Below are positions 1-10,002 of a DNA stretch of 64,000 nucleotides, piece by piece (the first letter of the stretch is position 1; each line of letters begins with the position of its first letter). Location: the NCBI GenBank assembly GCA_028707275.1, contig JAQTUP010000003.1:186001-250000 (forward strand). Reading direction: 5' to 3'. A model generated the notes under the pieces. The model ran no database searches and was not told the origin of the DNA. It was given only the letters and a program-made list of their open reading frames with translations. The translations under genes and the position numbers were made by a program. This DNA is from Gallionella sp. (GTDB lineage Bacteria > Pseudomonadota > Gammaproteobacteria > Burkholderiales > Gallionellaceae).

Positions 1-10
1 CAGGTTTTAT

Positions 11-580
11 ATGCTTTTGATGATCGACAATTACGACTCCTTTACCTACAACCTGGTGCAGTATTTTGCCGAGCTGGGGGCCGAGGTGGAGGTTCATCGC
101 AACGATGAAATCACGGTAGCTCAGATCGAAGAAATGAACCCGCAATATCTCGTGGTATCGCCGGGGCCCTGCACGCCGAACGAGGCCGGCATATCAGTCG
201 CCGCCATCAAACATTTCGCCGGCAAAATCCCCGTGCTGGGGGTCTGCCTCGGGCATCAGAGCATAGGCCAGGCTTTTGGCGGCAAGATCATCCACGCCAA
301 ACAGCTGATGCACGGCAAGACCTCGCTGATTCACCATCACAGCAACAGTGTGTTCACCGGCCTGCCCGATCCTTTCACGGCGACACGCTACCATTCGCTG
401 GTGATCGAACGTGAGAGCCTGCCCGACTGTCTTGAAGTCACCGCCTGGACGGATGACGGCGAGATCATGGGCGTGCGCCACAAGACGCTTGCAGTGCATG
501 GCGTGCAGTTCCATCCTGAATCCATCCTGACCGAGCACGGACACGACATGCTGAAGAATTTTCTGGAAGGCCTACCATGA
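11..580 (+). CDS. trpG: Anthranilate synthase glutamine amidotransferase subunit (TrpG/PabA type)
   Basis: Class I glutamine amidotransferase of 189 residues that supplies ammonia from glutamine to a TrpE (or PabB) partner converting chorismate to anthranilate or aminodeoxychorismate. The nucleophile C79 sits in [11 protein letters not shown] and the His/Glu pair is H168/E170 in VQFHPES, so the triad is complete. The oxyanion motif PGPCTP lies near residue 51. Length is normal for the stand-alone subunit. Its stop overlaps the trpD start (ATGA), so the two are translationally coupled. That neighbour favours TrpG over PabA, although in many bacteria this subunit serves both pathways. The usual partner trpE would lie upstream, outside the window. 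Confidence 0.95.
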   Translation: MLLMIDNYDSFTYNLVQYFAELGAEVEVHRNDEITVAQIEEMNPQYLVVSPGPCTPNEAGISVAAIKHFAGKIPVLGVCLGHQSIGQAFGGKIIHAKQLMHGKTSLIHHHSNSVFTGLPDPFTATRYHSLVIERESLPDCLEVTAWTDDGEIMGVRHKTLAVHGVQFHPESILTEHGHDMLKNFLEGLP

Positions 581-1611
581 TTACGCCGCAACAGGCCTTG
601 ACCCGACTGATAGAGTCGCGTGAAATTTTCTACGACGAGATGCTGTCCCTGATGCGACAGATCATGAGCGGCCAGGTCTCGGCAGCGCAGATCGCAGGCA
701 TTCTGGTGGGCTTGCGGGTCAAGAAGGAAACCGTGGGCGAAATTTCTGCCGCCGCGTTTGTGATGCGCGAATTCGCCACCAAAGTGCCGGTCGCGAACCG
801 CGAACATCTGGTAGACACCTGCGGCACGGGGGGGGACGGCATCAGCACCTTTAATGTCTCGACCACCGCCGCCTTCGTCGCTTCCGCTGCGGGCGCGCGC
901 GTCGCCAAACACGGCGGGCGTTCCGTGTCATCCACTTGCGGCAGCGCGGATGTGCTGGAACATCTCGGCGTGAACCTCAATCTCACCCCGGAGCAGGTCG
1001 CGCTTTGCGTGGATACGATAGGTATCGGTTTCATGTTTGCCCCTAATTTTCACGGCGCGATGAAGTATGCGGCGCCGGTGCGCCGCGAACTGGGTGTTCG
1101 GACGATGTTCAACGTGTTGGGACCCTTGACCAATCCGGCAGGCGCTGACAATCAGGTGCTGGGGGTGTTTCATCCCGATCTGGTCGGCATCATGGCGCGC
1201 GTGCTGCAACGCCTGGGCAGCCTTCATGTGCTGGTGGTTCACGGCGCGGACGGCATGGATGAGATATCGATCAACTCCGAGAGTTTTATCGCAGAGCTTA
1301 AAAATGGTGAAATCACCGAATACACGGTCAGTCCGGAGCAGTTCGGCATGAATCGTGCATCGAATGATCTGCTGCGCGTGGCCAATGTTGGTGAGGCCTG
1401 CGCCATGCTGTGCGCCGTACTGGACAACACGCCCGGCGCACCGCGCGACATCGTGACGCTCAACGCGGGTGCGGCGATCTATGTCGCCGGATTGAGTGCG
1501 TCCCTAGCCGATGGAATCGCCCGCGCCGCCGAAGTCATCGCCGACGGCTCGGCAAAAGCCAAGCTGGAGCAACTGATCGAATTCAGTCGGCTCCTGAATC
1601 CTGAATCCTGA
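577..1611 (+). CDS. trpD: Anthranilate phosphoribosyltransferase
   Basis: Transfers phosphoribosyl from PRPP to anthranilate, the second step of tryptophan synthesis; cytoplasmic. The 344-residue protein has the family's diphosphate-binding loop [10 protein letters not shown] at 81-90, the KHGGRSVSS segment near 115 and the conserved stretch [12 protein letters not shown] near 180. The start ATG overlaps the trpG stop by four bases. trpC commonly follows trpD in this group, but here the next gene is htpG after a 71-bp gap holding a heat-shock promoter, so the trp operon ends here or is split. The 3' end reads into a short repeated word (CTGAATC twice) that recurs near gcvP. Confidence 0.96.
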   Translation: MITPQQALTRLIESREIFYDEMLSLMRQIMSGQVSAAQIAGILVGLRVKKETVGEISAAAFVMREFATKVPVANREHLVDTCGTGGDGISTFNVSTTAAFVASAAGARVAKHGGRSVSSTCGSADVLEHLGVNLNLTPEQVALCVDTIGIGFMFAPNFHGAMKYAAPVRRELGVRTMFNVLGPLTNPAGADNQVLGVFHPDLVGIMARVLQRLGSLHVLVVHGADGMDEISINSESFIAELKNGEITEYTVSPEQFGMNRASNDLLRVANVGEACAMLCAVLDNTPGAPRDIVTLNAGAAIYVAGLSASLADGIARAAEVIADGSAKAKLEQLIEFSRLLNPES

Positions 1612-1620
1612 TCTGTCCCT

Positions 1621-1648
1621 CTTGAAAATTTGCGACGCTGCCCCATCT
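1621..1648 (+). promoter_or_regulatory. Sigma-32 (RpoH) heat-shock promoter of htpG
   Basis: CTTGAAA at 1621-1627, a 13-bp spacer, then CCCCATCT at 1641-1648 match the established RpoH consensus (CTTGAAA, spacer of about 13-15, CCCCATnT) almost perfectly. It sits 35 bp upstream of the htpG start, a known heat-shock gene. Confidence 0.9.
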
Positions 1649-1682
1649 ACTTGCCACTCTTTCAAAACGTAAAAGGACTGGT

Positions 1683-3587
1683 ATGACTGAAAATACTGCT
1701 GCGAATCGCGAAACGATGGGATTTCAGACAGAAGTGAAGCAGCTTCTGCAATTGATGATTCACTCCCTGTATTCCAACCGCGAGATTTTCCTGCGCGAGT
1801 TGGTATCGAACGCGTCGGACGCCTGCGACAAGCTGCGTTTCGAGGCTTTGCACAATGACTCGATGTTCGAGAACGATTCCGAGCTGAAAATCACCATCGC
1901 TTACGACAAGGAAGCGCGTACGCTGACGATTTCCGACAACGGCATCGGCATGAACCGCGACGAAGTCATCAGCAACCTGGGTACGATCGCAAAATCCGGC
2001 ACACGTGAGTTCTTCTCCCGCTTGAGCGGCGACCAGCAAAAGGATGCGGGCCTGATCGGTCAGTTCGGCGTCGGCTTCTACTCCGCGTTTATCGTGGCGG
2101 ACAAGGTGGTGGTCACGACCCGCCGCGCCGGTGAACATGTCGATCAGGGCGTTTCCTGGGAATCGGATGGCGGCGGCGAGTTCTCCATCGAAATGGTCGA
2201 AAAGGCACAGCGCGGCACCACCATCGAACTGCATTTGCGCGAAGATCAGGACGATCTGCTCTCGGGCCACAAAATCCGCTCCATCGTCCACAAGTATTCC
2301 GATCACATCATCCAGCCTATCGTGATGAAAAAGGAAGAATGGAAAGACGGCGCTCAGGTCACAACGGATGAAGATGAGACCGTGAACCAGGCCTCCGCCT
2401 TGTGGGCGCGCGCCAAGAACGAGATAACGGACGAGGAATACACCGCTTTTTACAAGCATGTCGGCCATGACTATGAAGACCCGCTGGCATGGACGCATGC
2501 GCGTGTCGAAGGACGTCAGGAATATACGCAACTGCTGTATGTGCCTGCTCGTGCGCCCTTTGACCTGTGGGATCACAACGCCCAGCACGGCATCAAGCTG
2601 TATGTGAAGCGCGTATTCATCATGGACGATGCGGAACAGTTGTTGCCGTCCTATCTGCGCTTCGTGCGCGGCATCGTGGATTCGAACAACCTGCCACTGA
2701 ACGTTTCGCGCGAGATCCTTCAGGAATCAAAGGACATCAAGGCGATCCGCGAAGGCTGCACCAAGAAGGTGTTAGGCCTGCTCGAAGATCTGGCCGCCAA
2801 CGACGCTGAAAAATATACCACCTTCTGGGGACAGTTCGGCCAGGTCATCAAGGAAGGTGTGGGTCAGGATTTTGCCAACAAGGACAGAATCGCAGGACTG
2901 CTGCGTTTCGCATCGACGCATAATGACACCAGCTCCGAGTCCGTCTCGCTGGCCGACTATATTGCCCGCATGAAAGAAGGCCAGGACAAGATTTACTACA
3001 TCACGGCCGATACCTTCAATGCGGCGAAGAACAGCCCGCACCTTGAAGTCTTCCGCAAGAAGGGCATCGAAGTGTTGTTGCTGTCCTCCCGTGTGGACGA
3101 ATGGGTCGTCGGTTCGCTGACTGAATTCAAGGAAAAGTCGCTGGTATCCGTGGCCAAGGGCGGGCTGGATCTGGGCGCGCTCGAAGATGAGGCCGAGAAA
3201 GAGGAACAGGCCAAGCAGGCCGGTGAACACAAGGAGCTGACCGGCCAGATCGAAGCCAGCCTGGCAGGGCGCGTCAAGGAAGTGCGTGTCACGCACCGTC
3301 TGACTGACTCCCCGGCATGTCTGGTGGCGGACGAAGATGACATGAGCGGCAATATGGCGCGCATGTTGAAAGCGGCAGGCCAGAAGATTCCTGAATCGTT
3401 GCCAATTCTGGAAATCAACCCGCAGCATCCGGTGGTGGTTCGCCTGAAGGCGGAAACCCAGCACTTCGACGACTGGGCGGCGGTCCTGTTCGATCAGGCC
3501 TTGCTGGCAGAAGGCGGTCAGCTCGACGATCCTGCCGGATTCGTCAAGCGCATCAACCATCTGATGCTGGAAATGCACGCAAGCTGA
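1683..3587 (+). CDS. htpG: Molecular chaperone HtpG (Hsp90)
   Basis: Bacterial Hsp90: a dimeric, ATP-dependent cytoplasmic chaperone. The 634-residue length is typical. The N-terminal GHKL ATPase has its three signatures: [14 protein letters not shown] near residue 40, [10 protein letters not shown] near 82 and [11 protein letters not shown] near 122. The middle domain carries the conserved catalytic-arginine region [12 protein letters not shown] near 340, followed by the C-terminal dimerisation domain. As in other bacterial members there is no MEEVD tail. The start follows a purine-rich AAAAGGACTGGT leader. It is a single transcription unit: a sigma-32 promoter upstream and an intrinsic terminator downstream. 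Confidence 0.97.
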   Translation: MTENTAANRETMGFQTEVKQLLQLMIHSLYSNREIFLRELVSNASDACDKLRFEALHNDSMFENDSELKITIAYDKEARTLTISDNGIGMNRDEVISNLGTIAKSGTREFFSRLSGDQQKDAGLIGQFGVGFYSAFIVADKVVVTTRRAGEHVDQGVSWESDGGGEFSIEMVEKAQRGTTIELHLREDQDDLLSGHKIRSIVHKYSDHIIQPIVMKKEEWKDGAQVTTDEDETVNQASALWARAKNEITDEEYTAFYKHVGHDYEDPLAWTHARVEGRQEYTQLLYVPARAPFDLWDHNAQHGIKLYVKRVFIMDDAEQLLPSYLRFVRGIVDSNNLPLNVSREILQESKDIKAIREGCTKKVLGLLEDLAANDAEKYTTFWGQFGQVIKEGVGQDFANKDRIAGLLRFASTHNDTSSESVSLADYIARMKEGQDKIYYITADTFNAAKNSPHLEVFRKKGIEVLLLSSRVDEWVVGSLTEFKEKSLVSVAKGGLDLGALEDEAEKEEQAKQAGEHKELTGQIEASLAGRVKEVRVTHRLTDSPACLVADEDDMSGNMARMLKAAGQKIPESLPILEINPQHPVVVRLKAETQHFDDWAAVLFDQALLAEGGQLDDPAGFVKRINHLMLEMHAS

Positions 3588-3699
3588 TAGTGTCATCCTC
3601 CGCCCCCGATTACAACTTTCGGGGGCAAGCTGCGGCGGGAAAACGAGGCCAAAGGCCGAAGTTTCGAGGAACGGCCATCCAGCAATACAGATACATCAG

Positions 3700-3721
3700 A
3701 GCCGGAGTTAATCCGGCTTTG
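3700..3721 (+). terminator. Intrinsic terminator after htpG
   Basis: Perfect 7-bp stem AGCCGGA/TCCGGCT with a 5-nt loop (GTTAA), then TTTGTCGTTT. It lies in the convergent gap between htpG and the minus-strand oxidoreductase. A second GC-rich hairpin (GCCCCCGA/TCGGGGGC, 3602-3626) without a T tract lies closer to htpG. Confidence 0.65.
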
Positions 3722-3727
3722 TCGTTT

Positions 3728-4594
3728 CTAGCGTTTCGTTTTTTCGAGAAAATCCGCCACAGTCGGATAGCGCAGCGTTACTTTCAACTCGTGCTTCATG
3801 CGGCCGTTGGTGAGCCTCTTTGATTCGTTCATGAACGAATACATCGACGGCGAGACGGCGTTTTTTACCTCGGCCCGGCTCAGGCGCGGCGGGCGAGGCA
3901 AACCATACGTGTCTGCCACCGCATCAAAATATTCTCCCATCTTCATCCGGCTGTCGTCAGTCGCATGACAGACGCGGCACGGTTTACCGCGCCGCAATGC
4001 GGCTATGGCAATCCGCGCCAGATCGTCCGCGTGGATATGGTTGGTATAGCTGTCCTCGGCGTCTGTGATGCACGGCGTGCCTTGACGGAGTCGCGCCACC
4101 GGCATGCGGCCTTCGGCATAAATTCCCGGCACGCGCAGGATGCTGGCATTCACTCCGTTGCGTCTTGCCCAGCTGCGGATTTGCCGCTCGGCATTTACCC
4201 TGAGCGCGCCACGCGAGGATAGTGGATTCAAGGGATGAGTCTCGGCCACCTGCGCCCCCAGAGCATCGCCGTACACGCCGCTGGTGCTGATATACACCAG
4301 CCGTTCAGGATTTTTTCCCGCCGATAAAGCGCTCAGCAAGTTTTGTGTACGCTTGTCGGTCCTGCCCGCCGAATCGGGTGGCGCGAAGTGCAACACTATA
4401 TCGGCCAGCCCTTTGATGCGCGCAAGACTCGCGCGGTCATCCAGGTCGCCTGTGACGGGCACGACAGCCAAACGGCGCAGCGCCTCACGATAGTCCGGGT
4501 TGCGCACCAGTGCATACACGCGGCAGCTGCGCTTGAGCCGTGGGATAGTGCGCAGGGCAATGTCGCCACAGCCGATAATCAGTATTCGTTTCAT
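3728..4594 (-). CDS. NAD-dependent epimerase/dehydratase-family protein (YeeZ-like atypical SDR)
   Basis: A 288-residue Rossmann-fold protein. It opens with MKRILIIGCGDIALR, a GxGxxx dinucleotide loop. The acidic D51-D53 region of VTGDLDDR and the YISTSGVYGD segment near residue 104 are usual in the NAD-dependent epimerase/dehydratase superfamily. A classical YxxxK is not obvious; the Tyr of SGVYGD is the usual marker in YeeZ-like atypical SDRs. Substrate unknown. It is transcribed convergently to htpG and divergently from the ferredoxin-reductase gene, with only 60 bp between their starts, so the promoters probably share that gap. Confidence 0.75.
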   Translation of the reverse strand: MKRILIIGCGDIALRTIPRLKRSCRVYALVRNPDYREALRRLAVVPVTGDLDDRASLARIKGLADIVLHFAPPDSAGRTDKRTQNLLSALSAGKNPERLVYISTSGVYGDALGAQVAETHPLNPLSSRGALRVNAERQIRSWARRNGVNASILRVPGIYAEGRMPVARLRQGTPCITDAEDSYTNHIHADDLARIAIAALRRGKPCRVCHATDDSRMKMGEYFDAVADTYGLPRPPRLSRAEVKNAVSPSMYSFMNESKRLTNGRMKHELKVTLRYPTVADFLEKTKR

Positions 4595-4654
4595 GCCTGA
4601 TTATGCGTTAAAATTCACGCTTTCGCGTAAAACGCCCTATATTCAGCAAAGATC

Positions 4655-5677
4655 ATGACCTTTCAGACCACGATACAGCCCAGCGGCCAGCAATTTCCCA
4701 TCACCGATAACGAAACCATCCTTGAGGCGGCGCTCAGGCACGGACATGTCTTGCCGTACAGCTGTCGCGATGGCATTTGCGGCGTGTGCCGTGGTCGCGT
4801 GCTGCAAGGCGAAGTGGATCACGGCAAGCATCAGAGCAGCGCCCTGAGCGATGAGGACAAGGCGATGGGGATTGCCCTGTTTTGCTGCGCAAAACCGAAG
4901 TCCGACCTGGTGATCGAATGCAAGGAAGTGAGCGCCGTCAAGGATATTCAGGTCAAGACCATGCCTTGCCGGGTGCACAGCATGGAAAAGGCCGCAGAGG
5001 ACGTGATGGTGATCAAGCTCAAACTGCCGGTCAACGAGCGTCTGCAATTTCTGGCCGGCCAGTACATCGACATTTTGCTCAAGGACCAGAAGCCGCGCAG
5101 TTTTTCGCTGGCGAATGCGCCGCACAACGATGAGTTTCTGGAATTGCATATCCGCAATATCGCAGGCGGCGAGTTCACCCGGCATGTGTTCGAAGAAATG
5201 AAGGTGCGCGATATATTGCGCTTCAAGGGGCCGCTGGGGACATTCTTCCTGCGCGAGGATTCGGATAAACCGATCATCCTGCTCGCCTCCGGCACCGGCT
5301 TTGCGCCGGTGAAGGCCATCATCGAGCACGCGCTGTATCTGGGCATCAAGCGACCCATGCATTTTTACTGGGGCGCGCGCACGCTCTCCGATCTGTACAT
5401 GCTGGATATGGCCAAAAGCTGGGAGGCGCAAGGCGTTGTATTTACGCCCGTGCTCTCTGATGCCCGGCCCGAAGATGACTGGCAAGGCCGCACGGGTTTT
5501 GTCCACCGTGCGGTGCTGGATGACTACAGCGATTTGTCGGCTCATGAGGTATATGCCTGCGGCGCACCCGTGGTGGTCGAGGCCGCACACACCGATTTTA
5601 CCGCCACTCGCGGCCTGCCCAACGATGCGTTCTATTCAGACGCCTTCACCTTCGCACCCAAGAGCCCGGCGGCATAA
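4655..5677 (+). CDS. 2Fe-2S ferredoxin/FAD-NAD reductase fusion (CDP-6-deoxy-glucoseen reductase-like)
   Basis: An electron-transfer flavoprotein of 340 residues. An N-terminal plant-type 2Fe-2S domain (ligands C37, C42, C45 and C77 or C78, in CRDGICGVC and FCC) is joined to a ferredoxin-NADP-reductase module with FAD motif PRSFSLANAP near 145 and nucleotide motif LLASGTGFAPVKA near 208. It would pass electrons from NAD(P)H via FAD to the cluster and on to an unidentified partner. Betaproteobacterial homologues are often labelled CDP-6-deoxy-delta-3,4-glucoseen reductase by similarity to AscD. No deoxysugar genes lie nearby, so that substrate is doubtful. Confidence 0.85.
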   Translation: MTFQTTIQPSGQQFPITDNETILEAALRHGHVLPYSCRDGICGVCRGRVLQGEVDHGKHQSSALSDEDKAMGIALFCCAKPKSDLVIECKEVSAVKDIQVKTMPCRVHSMEKAAEDVMVIKLKLPVNERLQFLAGQYIDILLKDQKPRSFSLANAPHNDEFLELHIRNIAGGEFTRHVFEEMKVRDILRFKGPLGTFFLREDSDKPIILLASGTGFAPVKAIIEHALYLGIKRPMHFYWGARTLSDLYMLDMAKSWEAQGVVFTPVLSDARPEDDWQGRTGFVHRAVLDDYSDLSAHEVYACGAPVVVEAAHTDFTATRGLPNDAFYSDAFTFAPKSPAA

Positions 5678-5721
5678 GAAAATATCTCAAAGGGGAAGTC
5701 TTTCGTTTCAGCGCCCGAGAC

Positions 5722-7563
5722 TCACGAACTTCGGGCGACGCGCTGTTCGATGAACAGGCTGTTGCCGGGTTTTTTCTTCGCCATTTTTTTGGCATGACTC
5801 ATGGCGGCAGACACTTCGTGATGGGATGAAAACTGTCCCGGCGTCACCTGGATTGCGCCTATGGACAGGCTGGTCAGCGGGTGAAATCGCAGCTGTTCGT
5901 CGCGGGTTTCGCTGGTGTAGCCTCCCGAGAGCAGATGCTCTTTCCTGAACAGCAAGGAGGCGGCCTGTTCAAACGACAGCAGCGCCTGTTCGCAACGCTT
6001 CTTCCAGTCGGGGCTTTGCAGTAGCAAAATGAAATCATCCCCGCCCACGTGTCCGATGAAATCGAGCTTGTGATCGCAGGCCCAACCGAGCAGGCGGCCT
6101 GTGAGCTGTATCATTTCGTCGCCCTTGCTGTAGCCGTAGCAGTCGTTGAAAGGCTTGAAGTGATCCAGATCGCAGTAACAGGCGACAAACGAGGCGTTTT
6201 CCCTGAGCAGGCTTTCCATGTATTCGTTGATCGGCGCATTGCCCGGCAACAGGGTGAGCGGATTGGCATGGCGCGCCGCCTCGAGCTGCATGCGGGTGAG
6301 CTCGCGCAGTAAATCCTGTCCCGAGGCCACGCCTGTGTAGCGCCCGTTCTCGGTGATGATGAAACCGTCGGCCAAATGGCGGCTGTCCGCTTCCACGAGA
6401 AAGTGGCTCAGTTCATCGATAGGCATGTTCTTGTCTACCAGCAGAGGCGCGCTTTGTATAAATTTTTCGCAGGCTTTTTTGCCGATCAACTCGCGCTGGA
6501 AAGGCTGGGCGAAACAGTCGATGAACTGGTAACGATTGATGATCCCCGTCGGCAGCCCGTTTTTCACAACAGGCAGGATATGCAGGGCGGGATTGCCGGA
6601 AAAACGCTCGAAAACCGCTTCATTCGGTGTTTCAGGCTGTACCGGTTCGACATAGGTCAGCAGCTTGTGTGCGTTGATTTGTGTGCGCTGGCGCAAGGTT
6701 GCCAGGGGCGCGATGCCTGACGAATGGATGATGCTGCTCGTCTCGCTGTTGGCCAGCAATGGCGGCACAGGACTCGGGCGGGCGATAAAATAACCCTGGC
6801 CGAACGCGATGCCGAGTTCTTTTACGACGCGCAATTCACCCTCGGTCTCTATGCCTTCGGCGATGACTCGCGTGCCGCAACGCTCGGCAATCTGCTGGAT
6901 GGATTTGAGGAATTGCAGCTTGATCGGGTCCTGGTCCACGCCTTGTATGAAATGCATGTCGATCTTGATGTACTCGGGGCGCAACTCTGACCAGAGGCGC
7001 AAGCCCGAGAAGCCCGCGCCCAGATCGTCGATCGCGATGTTGAATCCCATGCCACGGTAGTGCAGCAGCGCGCTGCGCATTTCTTCAAAATCGTAAGTCG
7101 GCTGGTTTTCGGTGATTTCCATGACGACACAGGCAGGGTCGATGTGGTGTGTGCGCATGAAGGCCAGTGTTTGTCCGTTTTTGAAGCTGGGATGCGTCAG
7201 CGCCTGCGGGCTGATGTTCAGAAACAGTTTGCCCGGCAGCTTTTGTCTGGCAAAGGCGGCCAGCACGACTTGTCGCGACAGCACTTCGACTTCAAGGAAT
7301 AAATTCTGCCGTAAGGCCGCGTCGAACAGGTTGATCGGCGAATGCAAGGGGCTGTCAGACGGGCCCCGGATCAGCCCTTCATAGCCGATAAATTCACCAT
7401 TTTTCAGGCTGATCACAGGTTGGAACAAGGCGCTTAATTTGCGCTGAGCGATGATGTCCTCAAGCGCTGTGGGCGGCGGCCGCTGAGTTTGGATGAAATC
7501 GGGGGGCGCATGCCGGATATGGGGGATGGAATGCTGGGGATGAACGGCCAGGTTAGCGGACAT
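5722..7563 (-). CDS. EAL-CBS-GGDEF cyclic-di-GMP signalling protein
   Basis: About 613 residues from the chosen ATG (in-frame alternatives extend up to 7638; none has a clear Shine-Dalgarno). Order: N-terminal EAL phosphodiesterase domain, a central CBS pair, C-terminal GGDEF domain. The EAL domain keeps its metal and catalytic signatures: EGLIRG (EAL variant), EITEN, DDLGAGFSG, YIKIDM and FGQGYFIARP. The GGDEF motif reads GGDDF, an E-to-D change that some active cyclases tolerate. No membrane segment is visible, so it is cytoplasmic. Same architecture as a widespread proteobacterial family; CBS modules usually sense adenine nucleotides. Monocistronic, divergent from slt. Confidence 0.85.
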   Translation of the reverse strand: MSANLAVHPQHSIPHIRHAPPDFIQTQRPPPTALEDIIAQRKLSALFQPVISLKNGEFIGYEGLIRGPSDSPLHSPINLFDAALRQNLFLEVEVLSRQVVLAAFARQKLPGKLFLNISPQALTHPSFKNGQTLAFMRTHHIDPACVVMEITENQPTYDFEEMRSALLHYRGMGFNIAIDDLGAGFSGLRLWSELRPEYIKIDMHFIQGVDQDPIKLQFLKSIQQIAERCGTRVIAEGIETEGELRVVKELGIAFGQGYFIARPSPVPPLLANSETSSIIHSSGIAPLATLRQRTQINAHKLLTYVEPVQPETPNEAVFERFSGNPALHILPVVKNGLPTGIINRYQFIDCFAQPFQRELIGKKACEKFIQSAPLLVDKNMPIDELSHFLVEADSRHLADGFIITENGRYTGVASGQDLLRELTRMQLEAARHANPLTLLPGNAPINEYMESLLRENASFVACYCDLDHFKPFNDCYGYSKGDEMIQLTGRLLGWACDHKLDFIGHVGGDDFILLLQSPDWKKRCEQALLSFEQAASLLFRKEHLLSGGYTSETRDEQLRFHPLTSLSIGAIQVTPGQFSSHHEVSAAMSHAKKMAKKKPGNSLFIEQRVARSS

Positions 7564-7714
7564 GAGTTTATACCGTGTTCTGTCTTGACAGCAGCACATT
7601 AGCGCGGTGTTGTGACAACGATATGACAGATGCCGCATAGATCCGCGCCCGCATTGAAAAATGCAGGCCGGTGCTATGGTATGCTAGCCCACAGTTCGTT
7701 ACCTATTTTTATCG

Positions 7715-9643
7715 ATGAAATTCTTTTTGTTGTTTTTGTCACTGATGGCAGGCGCTGCGCAGGCGAGTCAGGACGATGATTTTCTGGCCGCACGCGATGC
7801 TTTTCGCGCGGGGGATGCTGTCAAGCTGGCTGTTTTTTCGCAGCGCCTGCAACACACCCCGCTGGAAATTTATACCGCCTATTATCAGCTGAAGATGCGA
7901 CTGGAAGTGGCAGACGTCAGCGTGATCAGAGCCTATCTTGCCCGGCCTGACGACTCGCCGCTCATCGACAGAATGCGTGCCGAATGGTTGAGGACGCTGG
8001 CCCGCAAACAGCAATGGGAGTTGTTCGACAGCGAGTATCCGCGCCTGATTTCGGAGGATGCCGAACTTGCCTGTTATGCCTTGCAATCGCGTATGAAAAA
8101 TCATGGACAGACGGTCTTTCTTGAGGCGCGCGAGCGATGGTTTACCGGCAAGGATCAGCCTGATAGTTGTAATGTTCTGTTCGAGCAGGCGATCAGCGCC
8201 GGGGTTATCACTCAGGATGACATCTGGCAGAGGGGGCAGCGGGCTTTGGAAGCCGGTAATGTGTCGCTGGCCAAATCGCTTGCCATGCAGCTGACAGGGA
8301 GTCGTGCGATGCCTGTCACCGCTCTGGATCGCGCGATGGCAGATCCCGGCCGCTATCTGGACAGCGCATCGTTCGATAGCATCGGGCAGCGCGCGGTGGC
8401 GCTGTTCGCCTTGCAGCGTCTGGCGCGCCTGTCGCCGGAGTTGGCCTCAGGACGCTGGGGGACGATCAGCGCGCATTTTTCTCAAAACGAGCAGCATTAT
8501 TTCTTCGGCTGGCTAGCTTATGAAGCCGCGCGCCGACACGACGAGCGCGCGCTGCAATGGTATAAGCTGGCAGGAAATACTCCGCTGAACGAGCAGCAAT
8601 CGGCCTGGCGGGTGCGTGCGGCCTTGCGCGCACAGGATTGGCCTTATGTGCTGTCTTCCATCAATGCAATGGGTGAGGCGCAGCGTGCCGAGGATGCCTG
8701 GCGATACTGGAAGGCGCGCGCCCTGGATGCGACAGGGATGCGCGCGGCGGCCGTGGAAGTGTTCGTGCCGCTGAGTGCGGAAGCCTCTTTTTACGGGCAG
8801 CTGGCCGCCGACGAATTGTCCGACACCCCGGTGCTCAGCGCCGTGCAGAGCAGCTACCAGCCCGGCCGACAGGATTTGTCGGCCATCGAACAGTTGCCCG
8901 GGGTGCAGCGCACGCTGGCGTTGTATCGCATGAATCTGCGCACCGATGCGCTGCGCGAGTGGGTCTGGGTGATACGCAACTTCAATGATCGCGAGTTGCT
9001 GGCCGCCGCCGAAATTGCCCGGCGGCACGAGATGTATGACAGGGCGATCAATACCGCCGACAAAACTGTGCTGGTGCATAATTTCAGCCTGCGCTATCTT
9101 GCGCCTTACCGCTCGGCGATGAGCGAGCATATCCGTGAAAATGGCCTCGAAGAAGCCTGGGTTTACGGCCTGATGCGTCAGGAGAGTCGTTTTGTTACCT
9201 CTGCCAGGTCCGGGGTGGGCGCGTCCGGGTTGATGCAAGTCATGCCAACGACCGCGCGCTGGATCGCTAAAAAGCTCGGGTTAAAAGACTACCGCGAATC
9301 CATGCTCCATCAGCTCGACACCAATCTGACGCTGGGCACGTATTACATGAAAAATATTTTGTCGTCGCTGGACGATAGTCCGGTGCTGGCCTCCGCCGCC
9401 TACAACGCAGGGCCCGGGCGGGCGAAGCGCTGGCGTGCGGTCACGCCGCTCGATGGCGCGATTTATACGGAGACCATCCCGTTTGATGAAACCCGCGACT
9501 ACGTCAAGAAGGTGATGAGCAACACCGTTTATTACGCCCGCGAATTTGGCACCCCCTCCCGTCCGCTCAAGCAGCGCGTGGGCATCATCGCCGGTAAACC
9601 GCAGGCCGCCGACCCTCCGGACGACAAGTCTCCTGCGCCATGA
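7715..9643 (+). CDS. slt: Soluble lytic murein transglycosylase
   Basis: Periplasmic enzyme that cleaves the MurNAc-GlcNAc bond to give 1,6-anhydro ends. It has 642 residues including a cleavable signal peptide (MKFFLLFLSLMAGAAQA). An alpha-helical superhelix domain fills the first two thirds. The C-terminal goose-lysozyme-like domain has catalytic E490 in GLMRQESRF, then GLMQVMPTTARW and AAYNAGPGRAKRW, the three Slt70 motifs. The last 25 residues are proline- and lysine-rich. The length matches the Slt family. Confidence 0.94.
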   Translation: MKFFLLFLSLMAGAAQASQDDDFLAARDAFRAGDAVKLAVFSQRLQHTPLEIYTAYYQLKMRLEVADVSVIRAYLARPDDSPLIDRMRAEWLRTLARKQQWELFDSEYPRLISEDAELACYALQSRMKNHGQTVFLEARERWFTGKDQPDSCNVLFEQAISAGVITQDDIWQRGQRALEAGNVSLAKSLAMQLTGSRAMPVTALDRAMADPGRYLDSASFDSIGQRAVALFALQRLARLSPELASGRWGTISAHFSQNEQHYFFGWLAYEAARRHDERALQWYKLAGNTPLNEQQSAWRVRAALRAQDWPYVLSSINAMGEAQRAEDAWRYWKARALDATGMRAAAVEVFVPLSAEASFYGQLAADELSDTPVLSAVQSSYQPGRQDLSAIEQLPGVQRTLALYRMNLRTDALREWVWVIRNFNDRELLAAAEIARRHEMYDRAINTADKTVLVHNFSLRYLAPYRSAMSEHIRENGLEEAWVYGLMRQESRFVTSARSGVGASGLMQVMPTTARWIAKKLGLKDYRESMLHQLDTNLTLGTYYMKNILSSLDDSPVLASAAYNAGPGRAKRWRAVTPLDGAIYTETIPFDETRDYVKKVMSNTVYYAREFGTPSRPLKQRVGIIAGKPQAADPPDDKSPAP

Positions 9644-9737
9644 ACCCTGAAATATAGGCTCTATATGAAAGGCCGTGGGTAATACGAAAACTACAGCGGG
9701 AATAATGCGATGAACATCACCGCCCTTGCCACCACCA

Positions 9738-9985
9738 GCCCCTGTGCGCAGCCGAAGATAGCTGCAAACAGGCGGGGGTTTAGGCGAGCACTGTTTGAGC
9801 ACGTGGCCGCAGAGCGGATCGTGCGAGTAGCTCACCCGCCTGTTTGTAGCTATCGAGGGTACGACTGCCGGTTTGGTAACAAACAGGCAGTCGCGGCAAA
9901 CCGGGGTCGCTTTTTCTTTAGCGACTTTCTTTTGGCGACGCAAAAGAAAGTCGCCAGCAGCCGGGCTGCCCCCGGCAAAAAACTG
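9738..9985. repeat. Dispersed structured repeat, copy A
   Basis: Fills the 359-bp gap between slt and cca. It shares with 39098-39395 an ordered set of words: CCCTGTGCGC, GCCGAAGA, a CAAACA stem, GATCGTGCGAG, CTCACCCG, a shared TCGAGGG, and a hairpin with loop GGCGACGC. Two stems are visible: 9757-9776 with 9835-9854 (20 bp, one G-U) and 9921-9933 with 9942-9954 (13 bp perfect). Stem sequences differ from copy B at paired positions. Open frames across it are better explained as repeat translation. Confidence 0.7.
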
Positions 9986-10002
9986 ATTTATAGAGTATCC
10001 CC

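Noticed and set aside
5712..5737. Hairpin CGCCCGA/TCGGGCG near the end of the EAL-CBS-GGDEF gene
   Set aside because: No T tract on either strand; not a convincing terminator.
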